Shown: positions 12,862 to 24,384 of the stretch, piece by piece
Layout: each line of letters begins with the position of its first letter
Position numbering within the stretch: position 1 is the stretch's first letter
Source: Hydractinia symbiolongicarpus
Lineage: Eukaryota > Cnidaria > Hydrozoa > Anthoathecata > Hydractiniidae
Length of the DNA: 64,000 nt
Assembly: GCF_029227915.1 (NCBI RefSeq)
Contig: NC_079884.1
Location: 5,520,001 to 5,584,000, forward strand
Direction: 5' to 3'
Translations under genes and position numbers: made by a program
The notes under the pieces: model-generated
Database searches by the model: none
What the model was told of the DNA's origin: nothing
What the model saw: the letters and a program-made list of their open reading frames with translations, nothing else

Positions 12862-15800
12862 GGGAAATGAGTTTACAGCCTGGGTACTTTCTTATTATAC
12901 TTTTGATTATACGGGCCGAGTCTAGGGTTTACGGGAAATGGCGGGTTTTCGTTTGCCGGCGATTAAACTTCTTTTATTCAGCGTCTCATCAAAAATGAAA
13001 ACATTTTTAAAAACTACAAGTCTCATGGGCTTTAGTGGTGAAGTAATAATTTAAAAAATCGTTCGGGAAATGAGTTTACACCCTGGGTACTTTCTTATTA
13101 TACTTTTGACTATACGGGCCGAGTCCGGGATTTACGGAAAATCGCAGGTTTTCGTTTGCTGGCGATTAAACTTCTTTCATTCAGCGTCTCATCAAAAATG
13201 AAAACATTTTTGAAAACTACAAGTCTCATGCGTTTTAGTGGTGAAAATATAATTTAAAAAATCGTTCGGGAAATGAGTTTACTCCCTGGGTGCTTTCTTT
13301 GTATACGTTTGACTATACGGGCCGAGACCGGGATTTACGGGAAGTCGCGGGTTTTCGTTTGCCGGCGATTAAACTTCTTTTATTCAGCGTGTCATCAAAA
13401 ATGAAAACATTTTTAAAAACTACAAGTCTCATGGGCTTTAATGGTGAAATAATAATTTAAAAAATCGTTCGGGAAATGAGTTTACACCTTGGATACTTTC
13501 TTTGTATACTTTTGACTATACGGGCCGAGTCCGGGATTTACGGGAAATCGCAGGTTTTCGTTTGCCGGCGATTAAACTTCTTTCATTCAGCGTCTCATCA
13601 AAAACGAAAACATTTTTGAAAACTACAAGTCTCATGCGTTTTAGTGGCGAAAAAATAATTTAAAAAGTCGTTCGGGAAATGAGTTTACTCCCTGGGTACT
13701 TTCTTTGTATACTTTTGATTATACGGACCGGGACCGGGGTTTACGGGAAATGGCGGGTTTTCGTTTGCCGGCGATTAAACTTCTTTTATTCAGCGTCTCA
13801 TCAAAAATGAAAACATTTTTGAAAACTACAAGTCTCATGCGTTTTAGTGGTGAAATAATAATTTAAAAAATCGTTTGGGAAACGAGTTTACTCCCTGGGT
13901 ACTTTCTTTGTATACTTTTGACTATACGGGCCGAGTCCAGGATTTACGGGAAATCGCAGGTTTTCGTTTGCCGGTGATTAAACTTCTTTTATTCACCTTC
14001 TCATCAAAAATGAAAACATTTTTAAAAACTACAAGTCTCATGCGTTTTAGTGCTGAAAAAATAATTTAAAAAATCGTTCGGGAAATGAGTTTACTCCCTG
14101 GGTACTTTCTTTGTATATTTTGACTATGCGGGCCGAGTCCAGGATTTACGGGAAATCGCAGGTTTTCGTTTGCCGGCGATTAAACTTCTTTTATTCACCT
14201 TCTCATCAAAAAAGAAGACATTTTTAAAAACTACAAGTCTCATGCGTTTTAGTGGTGAAGTAATAATTTAAAAAATCGTTCGGGAAATGAGTTTACACCC
14301 TGGGTACTTTCTTATTATACTTTTGACTATACGGGGCGAGTCCGGGATTTACGGAAAATCGCAGGTTTTCGTTTGCTGGCGATTAAACTTCTTTCATTCA
14401 GCGTCTCATCAAAAATGAAAACATTTTTGAAAACTACAAGTCTCATGCGTTTTAGTGGTGAAAATATAATTTAAAAAATCGTTCGGGAAATGAGTTTACT
14501 CCCTGGGTGCTTTCTTTGTATACGTTTGACTATACGGGCCGAGACCGGGATTTACGGGAAGTCGCGGGTTTTCGTTTGCCGGCGATTAAACTTCTTTTAT
14601 TCAGCGTCTCATCAAAAATGAAAACATTTTTAAAAACTACAAGTCTCATGGGCTTTAATGGTGAAATAATAATTTAAAAAATCGTTCGGGAAATGAGTTT
14701 ACACCTTGGATACTTTCTTTGTATACTTTTGACTATACGGGCTAAGTCCGGGATTTACGGGAAATCGCAGGTTTTCGTTTGCCGGCGATTAAACTTCTTT
14801 CATTCAGCGTCTCATCAAAAATGAAAACATTTTTGAAAACTACAAGTCTCATGCGTTTTAGTGCTGAAAAAATAATTTAAAAAATCGTTTGGGAAATGAG
14901 TTTACTCCCTGGGTACTTTCTTTGTATATTTTGACTATGCGGGCCGAGTCCGGGGTTTACGGGAAATGGCGGGTTTTCGTTTGCCGGCAATTAAACGTCT
15001 TTTATTCAGCGTCTCATCAAAAATGAAAACATTTTTGAAAACTACAAGTCTCATGGGCTTTAGTTGTGAAGTAATAATTTAAAAAATCGTTCGGGAAATG
15101 AGTTTACACCCTGGGTACTTTCTTATTATACTTTTGATTATACGGGCCTAGTCCAGGGTTTACGGGAAATGGCGGGTTTTCGTTTGCCGGCGATTAAACT
15201 TCTTTTATTCAGCGTCTCATCAAAAATGAAAACATTTTTAAAAACTACAAGTCTCATGGGCTTTAGTGGTGAAGTAATAATTTAAAAAATCGTTCGGGAA
15301 ATGAGTTTACACCCTGGGTACTTTCTTATTATACTTTTGACTATACGGGCCGAGTCCGGGATTTACGGAAAATCGCAGGTTTTCGTTTGCTGGCGATTAA
15401 ACTTCTTTCATTCAGCGTCTCATCAAAAATGAAAACATTTTTGAAAACTACAAGTCTCATGCGTTTTAGTGGTGAAAATATAATTTAAAAAATCGTTCGG
15501 GAAATGAGTTTACTCCCTGGGTGCTTTCTTTGTATACGTTTGACTATACGGGCCGAGACCGGGATTTACGGGAAGTCGCGGGTTTTCGTTTGCCGGCGAT
15601 TAAACTTCTTTTATTCAGCGTCTCATCAAAAATGAAAACATTTTTAAAAACTACAAGTCTCATGGGCTTTAATGGTGAAATAATAATTTAAAAAATCGTT
15701 CGGGAAATGAGTTTACACCTTGGATACTTTCTTTGTATACTTTTGACTATACGGGCCGAGTCCGGGATTTACGGGAAATCGCAGGTTTTCGTTTGCCGGC

Positions 15801-18800
15801 GATTAAACTTCTTTCATTCAGCGTCTCATCAAAAATGAAAACATTTTTGAAAACTACAAGTCTCATGCGTTTTAGTGGTGAAAAAATAATTTAAAAAGTC
15901 GTTCGGGAAATGAGTTTACTCCCTGGGTACTTTCTTTGTATACTTTTGATTATACGGACCGGGACCGGGGTTTACGGGAAATGGCGGGTTTTCGTTTGCC
16001 GGCGATTAAACTTCTTTTATTCAGCGTCTCATCAAAAATGAAAACATTTTTGAAAACTACAAGTCTCATGCGTTTTAGTGGTGAAATAATAATTTAAAAA
16101 ATTGTTTGGGAAACGAGTTTACTCCCTGGGTACTTTCTTTGTATACTTTTGACTATACGGGCCGAGTCCAGGATTTACGGGAAATCGCAGGTTTTCGTTT
16201 GCCGGCGATTAAACTTCTTTTATTCACCTTCTCATCAAAAATGAAAACATTTTTAAAAACTACAAGTCTCATGCGTTTTAGTGCTGAAAAAATAATTTAA
16301 AAAATCGTTCGGGAAATGAGTTTACTCCCTGGGTACTTTCTTTGTATATTTTGACTATGCGGGCCGAGTCCAGGATTTACGGGAAATCGCAGGTTTTCGT
16401 TTGCCGGCGATTAAACTTCTTTTATTCACCTTCTCATCAAAAAAGAAAACATTTTTAAAAACTACAAGTCTCATGCGTTTTAGTGGTGAAAAAGTAATTT
16501 AAAAAATCGTTCGGGAAATGAGTTTACTCCTTGGGTACTTTCTTCGTATACTTTTGATTATACGGGCCGAGTCCAGGGTTTACGGGAAATGGCGGGTTTT
16601 CGTTTGCCGCGATTAAATTTCTTTTATTCAGCGTCTCATCAAAAATGAAAACATTTTTAAAAACTGCAAGTCTCATGGGCTTTAGTGGTGAAGTAATAAT
16701 TTAAAAAATCGTTCGGGAAATGAGTTTACACCCTGGGTACTTTCTTATTATACTTTTGACTATACGGGGCGAGTCCGGGATTTACGGAAAATCGCAGGTT
16801 TTCGTTTGCTGGCGATTAAACTTCTTTCATTCAGCGTCTCATCAAAAATGAAAACATTTTTGAAAACTACAAGTCTCATGCGTTTTAGTGGTGAAAATAT
16901 AATTTAAAAAATCGTTCGGGAAATGAGTTTACTCCCTGGGCGCTTTCTTTGTATACGTTTGACTATACGGGCCGAGACCGGGATTTACGGGAAGTCGCGG
17001 GTTTTCGTTTGCCGGCGATTAAACTTCTTTTATTCAGCGTCTCATCAAAAATGAAAACATTTTTAAAAACTACAAGTCTCATGGGCTTTAATGGTGAAAT
17101 AATAATTTAAAAAATCGTTCGGGAAATGAGTTTACACCTTGGATACTTTCTTTGTATACTTTTGACTATACGGGCAAAGTCCGGGATTTACGGGAAATCG
17201 CAGGTTTTCGTTTGCCGGCGATTAAACTTCTTTCATTCAGCGTCTCATCAAAAATGAAAACATTTTTGAAAACTACAAGTCTAATGCGTTTTAGTGGTGA
17301 AAAAGTAATTTAAAAAATCGTTCGGGAAATGAGTTTACTCCTTGGGTACTTTCTTCGTATACTTTTGATTATACGGGCCGAGTCCAGGGTTTACGGGAAA
17401 TGGCGGGTTTTCGTTTGCCGCGATTAAATTTCTTTTATTCAGCGTCTCATCAAAAATGAAAACATTTTTAAAAACTGCAAGTCTCATGGGCTTTAGTGGT
17501 GAAGTAATAATTTAAAAAATCGTTCGGGAAATGAGTTTACACCCTGGGTACTTTCTTATTATACTTTTGACTATACGGGGCGAGTCCGGGATTTACGGAA
17601 AATCGCAGGTTTTCGTTTGCCGGCGATTAAACTTCTTTCATTCAGCGTCTCATCAAAAATGAAAACATTTTTGAAAACTACAAGTCTCATGCGTTTTAGT
17701 GCTGAAAAAATAATTTAAAAAATCGTTTGGGAAATGAGTTTACTCCCTGGGTACTTTCTTTGTATATTTTGACTATGCGGGCCGAGTCCGGGGTTTACGG
17801 GAAATGGCGGGTTTTCGTTTGCCGGCAATTAAACGTCTTTTATTCAGCGTCTCATCAAAAATGAAAACATTTTTGAAAACTACAAGTCTCATGGGCTTTA
17901 GTGGTGAAGTAATAATTTAAAAAATCGTTCGGGAAATGAGTTTACACCCTGGGTACTTTCTTATTATACTTTTGATTATACGGGCCGAGTCCAGGGTTTA
18001 CGGGAAATGGCGGGTTTTCGTTTGCCGGCGATTAAACTTCTTTTATTCAGCGTCTCATCAAAAATGAAAACATTTTTAAAAACTACAAGTCTCATGGGCT
18101 TTAGTGGTAAAGTAATAATTTAAAAAGTCGTTCGGGAAATGAGTTTACTCCCTGGGTACTTTCTTTGTATACTTTTGATTATACGGACCGGGACCGGGGT
18201 TTACGGGAAATGGCGGGTTTTCGTTTGCCGGCGATTAAACTTCTTTTATTCAGCGTCTCATCAAAAATGAAAACATTTTTGAAAACTAAAAGTCTCATGC
18301 GTTTTAGTCGTGAAATAATAATTTAAAAAATCGTTTGGGAAACGAGTTTACTCCCTGGGTACTTTCTTTGTATACTTTTGACTATACGGGCCGAGTCCAG
18401 GATTTACGGGAAATCGCAGGTTTTCGTTTGCCGGCGATTAAAATTCTTTTATTCACCTTCTCATCAAAAATGAAAACATTTTTAAAAACTACAAGTCTCA
18501 TGCGTTTTAGTGCTGAAAAAATAATTTAAAAAATCGTTCGGGAAATGAGTTTACTCCCTGGGTACTTTCTTTGTATATTTTGACTATGCGCGCCGAGTCC
18601 AGGATTTACGGGAAATCGCAGGTTTTCGTTTGCCGGCGATTAAACTTCTTTTATTCACCTTCTCATCAAAAAAGAAAACATTTTTAAAAACTACAAGTCT
18701 CATGCGTTTTAGTGGTGAAATAATAATTTAAAAAATCGTTTGGGAAACGAGTTTACTCCCTGGGTACTTTCTTTGTATACTTTTGACTATACGGGCCGAG

Positions 18801-20111
18801 TCCAGGATTTACGGGAAATCGCAGGTTTTCGTTTGCCGGCGATTAAACTTCTTTTATTCACCTTCTCATCAAAAATGAAAACATTTGTAAAAACTACAAG
18901 TCTCATGCGTTTTAGTGCTGAAAAAATAATTTAAAAAATCGTTCGGGAAATGAGTTTACTCCCTGGGTACTTTCTTTGTATATTTTGACTATGCGGGCCG
19001 AGTCCGGGGTTTACGGGAAATGGCGGGTTTTCGTTTGCCGGCGGTTAAACGTCTTTTATTCAGCGTCTCATCAAAAATGAAAACATTTTTGAAAACTACA
19101 AGTCTCATGCGTTTTAGTGGTGAAAAAGTAATTTAAAAAATCGTTCGGGAAATGAGTTTACTCCCTGGGTACTTTCTTTGTAAACTTTTGATTATACGGG
19201 CCGAGTCCAGGGTTTACGGGAAATGGCGGGTTTTCGTTTGCCGGCGATTAAACTTCTTTTATTCAGCGTCTCATCAAAAATGAAAACATTTTTAAAAACT
19301 ACAAGTCTCATGGGCTTTAGTGGTGAAAAGATAATTTAAAAAATCGTTTTGGAAATGAGTTTACTCACAGGGTACTTTCTTTGTATACATTCGACTATAC
19401 CAGCCAAGCCCGGGATTTACGGGAAATCGCGGGTTTTCGTTTGCCGGCGATTAAACTTCTTTTATTCAGCGTCTCATCAAAAATGAAAACATTTTTAAAA
19501 ACTACAAGTCTCATGGGCTTTAGTGGTGAAGTAATAATTTAAAAAATCGTTCGGGAAATGAGTTTACACCCTGGGTACTTTCTTATTATACTTTTGACTA
19601 TACGGGCCGAGTCCGGGATTTACGGAAAATCGCAGGTTTTCGTTTGCTGGCGATTAAACTTCTTTCATTCAGCGTCTCATCAAAAATGAAAACATTTTTG
19701 AAAACTACAAGTCTCATGCGTTTTAGTGGTGAAAATATAATTTAAAAAATCGTTCGGGAATGAGTTTACTCCCTGGGTGCTTTCTTTGTATACGTTTGAC
19801 TATACGGGCCGAGACCGGGATTTACAGGAAGTCGCGGGTTTTCGTTTGCCGGCGATTAAACTTCTTTTATTCAGCGTCTCATCAAAAATGAAAACATTTT
19901 TAAAAACTACAAGTCTCATGGGCTTTAATGGTGAAATAATAATTTAAAAAATCGTTCGGGAAATGAGTTTACACCTTGGATACTTTCTTTGTATACTTTT
20001 GACTATACGGGCCGAGTCCGGGATTTACGGGAAATCGCAGGTTTTCGTTTGCCGGCGATTAAACTTCTTTCATTCAGCGTCTCATCAAAAATGAAAACAT
20101 TTTTAAAAACT

Positions 20112-20360
20112 ACAAGTCTCATGCGTTTTAGTGGTGAAAAAATAATTTAAAAAATCGTTCTGGAAATGAGTTTACTCCCTGGGTACTTTCTTTGTATACT
20201 TTTGACTAGCCGAGTTCGGGATTTTGGGAAATCGCAGGTTTTCGTTTGCCGGCGATTAAACTTCTTTTATTCAGCGTCTCATCAAAAATGAAAACATTTT
20301 TGAAAACTACAAGTCTCATGCGTTTTAGTGGTGAAAAGATAATTGAAAAAATCGTTTCGG
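20112..20360 (+). repeat. Monomer with 5 bp core deletion at the B/C boundary
   Basis: Near 20207 the core reads GACTAGCCGAGTTCGGG where other monomers read GACTATACGGGCCGAG, a loss of five bases. The same region changes from B-type monomers on the left to P/R/T/U types on the right. I found no second copy of this deletion, so it probably arose after the last amplification that touched this point. Confidence 0.75.
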
Positions 20361-22330
20361 AAATGAGTTTACTCACAGGGTACTTTCTTTGTACACATTC
20401 GACTATACGGGCCAAGCCCGGGATTTACGGGAAATCGCGGGTTTTTGTTTGCCGGCGATTAAACAACTTTCATTAAACGTCTCATCAAAAATGAAAACAT
20501 TTCTGAAAACTACAAGTCTCATGCGTTTTAGTGGAGAAAATTAATTTAAAAAATCGTTCGGGAAATGAGTTTACTCGCTGGGTACTTTCTTTGTATACTT
20601 TTGACTATACGGGCCGAGTTCAGGATTTACGGGAAGTCGCGGATTTTCGTTTGCCGGCAATTAAACTTCTTTTATTCAGCGTCTCATCAAAAATGAAAAC
20701 ATTTTTGAAAACTACAAGTCTCATGCGTTTTAGTGGTGAAAAAATAAATTAAAAAATCGTTCGGGAAATGAGTTTACTCCCTGGGTACTATCTTTGTATA
20801 CTTTTGACTATACGGGCCAAGCCCGGGATTTACGGGAAATCTCGGGTTTTCGTTTGCCGGCGATTAAACCTCTTTCATTAAGCATCTCATCAAAAATGAA
20901 AACATTTTTGAAAACTACAAGTCTCATGCGTTTTAGTGTTGAAAAAATAAATTAAAAAATCGTTCTGGAAATGAGTTTACTCACAGGGTACTTTCTTTGT
21001 ATACATTCGACTATACGGGCCAAGCCCGGGATTTACGGGAAATCGCGGGTTTTCGTTTGCCAGCGATTAAACCTGTTTCATTAAGCGTCTCATCAAAAAT
21101 GAAAACATTTTTGAAAACTGCAAGTCTCATGCGTTTTAGTGGTGAAAAGATAATTGAAAAAATCGTTTCGGAAATGAGTTTACTCACAGGGTACTTTCTT
21201 TGTACACATTCGACTATACGGGCCAAGCCCGGGATTTACGGGAAATCGCGGGTTTTTGTTTGCCGGCGATTAAACAACTTTCATTAAACGTCTCATCAAA
21301 AATGAAAACATTTCTGAAAACTACAAGTCTCATGCGTTTTAGTGGAGAAAATTAATTTAAAAAATCGTTCGGGAAATGAGTTTACTCGCTGGGTACTTTC
21401 TTTGTATACTTTTGACTATACGGGCCGAGTTCGGGATTTACGGGAAGTCGCGGATTTTCGTTTGCCGGCAATTAAACTTCTTTTATTCAGCGTCTCATCA
21501 AAAATGAAAACATTTTGGAAAACTACAAGTCTCATGCGTTTTAGTGGTGAAAAAATAAATTAAAAAATCGTTCGGGAAATGAGTTTACTCCCTGGGTACT
21601 ATCTTTGTATACTTTTGACTATACGGGCCAAGCCCGGGATTTACGGGAAATCTCGGGTTTTCGTTTGCCGGCGATTAAACCTCTTTCATTAGGCGTCTCA
21701 TCAAAAATGAAAACATTTTTGAAAACTACAAGTCTCATGCGTTTTAGTGTTGAAAAAATAAATTAAAAAATCGTTCTGGAAATGAGTTTACTCACAGGGT
21801 ACTTTCTTTGTATACATTCGACTATACGGGCCAAGCCCGGAATTTACGGGAAATCGCGGGTTTTCGTTTGCCAGCGATTAAACCTGTTTCATTAAGCGTC
21901 TCATCAAAAAAGAAAACATTTTTAAAAACTGCAAGTCTCATGCGTTTTAGTGGTGAAAAGATAATTGAAAAAATCGTTTCGGAAATGAGTTTACTCACAG
22001 GGTACTTTCTTTGTACACATTCGACTATACGGGCCAAGCCCGGGATTTACGGGAAATCGCGGGTTTTTGTTTGCCGGCGATTAAACAACTTTCATTAAAC
22101 GTCTCATCAAAAATGAAAACATTTCTGAAAACTACAAGTCTCATGCGTTTTAGTGGAGAAAATTAATTTAAAAAATCGTTCGGGAAATGAGTTTACTCCC
22201 TGGGTACTTTCTTTGTATACTTTTGACTATACGGGCCGAGTTCGGGATTTACGGGAAGTCGCGGATTTTCGTTTGCCGGCAATTAAAATTCTTTTATTCA
22301 GCGTCTCATCAAAAATGAAAACATTTTTAA
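20310..22330 (+). repeat. 4-monomer HOR (811 bp), about 2.5 copies
   Basis: The P-type start GTGGAGAAAATTAATTT lies at about 20531, 21342 and 22153, spaced exactly 811 bp. The U, R and T monomers between them also repeat at 811 bp. The match begins near 20310, inside the tail of the preceding monomer, and ends near 22330, where the third copy switches to a CATGGGCTTTAGTGG tail. Differences between units are single bases, for example TTTTGGAAAAC at about 21514 versus TTTTTGAAAAC. Confidence 0.9.
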
Positions 22331-22349
22331 AAACTACAAGTCTCATGGG

Positions 22350-23150
22350 CTTTAGTGGTGAATAATAATTTAAAAAATCGTTCGGGAAATGAGTTTACTC
22401 CCTGGGTGCTTTCTTTGTATACGTTTGACTATACGGACCGAGACCGGGATTTACGGGAAGTCGCGGGTTTTCGTTTGCCGGCGATTAAACTTCTTTTATT
22501 CAGCGTCTCATCAAAAATGAAAACATTTTTAAAAACTACAAGTCTCATGGGCTTTAATGGTGAAATAATAATTTAAAAAATCGCTCGGGAAATGAGTTTA
22601 CTCCCTGGGTACTTTCTTTGTATACTTTTGATTATACGGACCGAGACCGGGGTTTACGGGAAAGGGCGGGTTTTCGTTTGCCGGCGATTAAACTTCTTTT
22701 ATTCAGCGTCTCATCAAAAATGAAAACATTTTTGAAAACTACAAGTCTCATGCGTTTTAGTGGTGAAAAGATAATTTAAGAAATCGTTTTGGAAATGAGT
22801 TTACTCACAGGGTACTTTCTTTGTATACATTCGACTATACCGGCCAAGCCCGGGATTTACGGGAAATCGCGGGTTTTCGTTTGCCGGCGATTAAACTTCT
22901 TTTATTCAGCGTCTCATCAAAAATGAAAACATTTTTAAAAACTACAAGTCTCATGGGCTTTAATGGTGAAATAATAATTTAAAAAATCGTTCGGGAAATG
23001 AGTTTACACCTTGGATACTTTCTTTGTATTTCTTTTGACTATACGGGCCGAATCCGGGATTTACGGGAAATCGCAGGTTTTCGTTTGCCGGCGATTAAAC
23101 TTCATTCATTCAGCGTCTCATCAAAAATGAAAACATTTTTGAAAACTACA
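22350..23150 (+). repeat. Island of A/B-type monomers inside domain C
   Basis: Four monomers here resemble the left half of the window, not their neighbours. One has the domain B box GTGCTTTCTTTGTATACG with CGAGACCGGGATTTACGGG (near 22408). Another has ATTATACGGACCGAGACCGGGG, abbreviated here as the GATTATACGGACC type, near 22630. A third has the CACCTTGGATAC head near 23007. On both sides the array is P/R/T/U type. This indicates exchange between distant parts of the array, or a remnant of the ancestral array left between later expansions. Confidence 0.75.
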
Positions 23151-24384
23151 AGTCTCATGCGTTTTAGTGGTGAAAAAATAATTTCAAAAGTCGTTCGGGA
23201 AATGAGTTTACTCCCTGGGTACTTTCTTTGTATACTTTTGATTATACGGACCGAGACCGGGGTTTACGGGAAATGGCGGGTTTTCGTTTGCCGGCGATTA
23301 AACTTCTTTTAAACTTTTTTAAATGAAAACATTTTTGAAAACTACAAGTCTCATGCGTTTTAGTGGTGAAAAGATAATTATAAGAAATCGTTTTGGAAAT
23401 GAATTTACTCACAGGGTACTTTCTTTGTATACATTCGACTATACCGGCCAAGCCCGGGATTTACGGGAAATCGCGGGTTTTCGTTTGCCGGCGATTAAAC
23501 TTCTTTTATTCAGCGTCTCATCAAAAATGAAAACATTTTTAAAAACTACAAGTCTCATGGGCTTTAGTGGTGAAATAATAATTCAAAAAATCGTTTGGGA
23601 AATTAGTTTACTCCCTGGGTACTTTCTTTGTATACTTTTGACTATACGGGCCGAGTCCGGGATTTACGGGAAATCTCGGGTTTTCGTTTGCCGGCGATTA
23701 AACCTCTTTCATTAAGCGTCTCATCAAAAATGAAAACATTTTTGAAAACTGCAAGTCTCATGCGTTTTAGTGGTGAAAAAATAATTTCAAAAGTCGTTCG
23801 GGAAATGAGTTTACTCCCTGGGTACTTTCTTTGTATACTTTTGATTATACGGACCGAGACCGGGGTTTACGGGAAATGGCGGGTTTTCGTTTGCCGGCGA
23901 TTAAACTTCTTTTAAACTTTTTTAAATGAAAACATTTTTGAAAACTACAAGTCTCATGCGTTTTAGTGGTGAAAAGATAATTATAAGAAATCGTTTTGGA
24001 AATGAATTTACTCACAGGGTACTTTCTTTGTATACCTTCGACTATACCAGCCTAGCCTGGGATTTACGGGAAATCGCGGGTTTTCGTTTGCCGGCGATTA
24101 AACTTCTTTTATTCAGCGTCTCATCAAAAATGAAAACATTTTTAAAAACTACAAGTCTCATGGGCTTTAGTGGTGAAATAATAATTCAAAAAATCGTTTG
24201 GGAAATTAGTTTACTCCCTGGGTACTTTCTTTGTATACTTTTGACTATACGGGCCGAGTCCGGGATTTACGGGAAATCTCGGGTTTTCGTTTGCCGGCGA
24301 TTAAACCTCTTTCATTAAGCGTCTCATCAAAAATGAAAACATTTTTGAAAACTACAAGTCTCATGCGTTTTAGTGGTGAAAAAA
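23150..24384 (+). repeat. 3-monomer duplication (603 bp, two copies) with a complex indel
   Basis: The segment from about 23150 repeats at an offset of 603 bp, six bases short of three full monomers. Both copies carry the same rearranged linker: after AAACTTCTTTTA they read AACTTTTTTAAATGAAAAC and lack the CAGCGTCTCATC box (23312-23324 and 23915-23927). Both also carry the joint ATAATTATAAGAAATCG. The homology ends near 24384. Because the indel is shared, it happened before the duplication. Confidence 0.85.

Larger units (their letters stand above)
6911..20160 (+). repeat. Array domain B: 5-monomer (1,014 bp) register mosaic
   Basis: Defined by variants rare or absent elsewhere: TTTCTTATTATAC or TTTCTTAATATAC in place of TTTCTTTGTATAC, TTCACCTTCTCATC in place of TTCAGCGTCTCATC, GTGCTGAAAAAATAATTT tails, and the one-base-shorter TATATTTTGACTATGCGGG. 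Marker monomers return mostly at multiples of 5, with additional 6-, 7- and 14-monomer spacings. A monomer with GCCGCGATTAAATTT (one base lost) recurs near 7419, 16607 and 17416, showing duplication of larger blocks. Edges are approximate. Confidence 0.8.

Noticed and set aside
20100-20250. True boundary with non-satellite DNA at the B/C transition
   Set aside because: The monomer continues through it with only a 5 bp deletion and a change of types, so it is an internal domain boundary.
23302-23330. Transposon insertion or excision footprint at the rearranged linker
   Set aside because: No terminal inverted repeats or flanking target-site duplication can be seen, and the replaced segment is only A/T-rich filler. 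A local indel is simpler.
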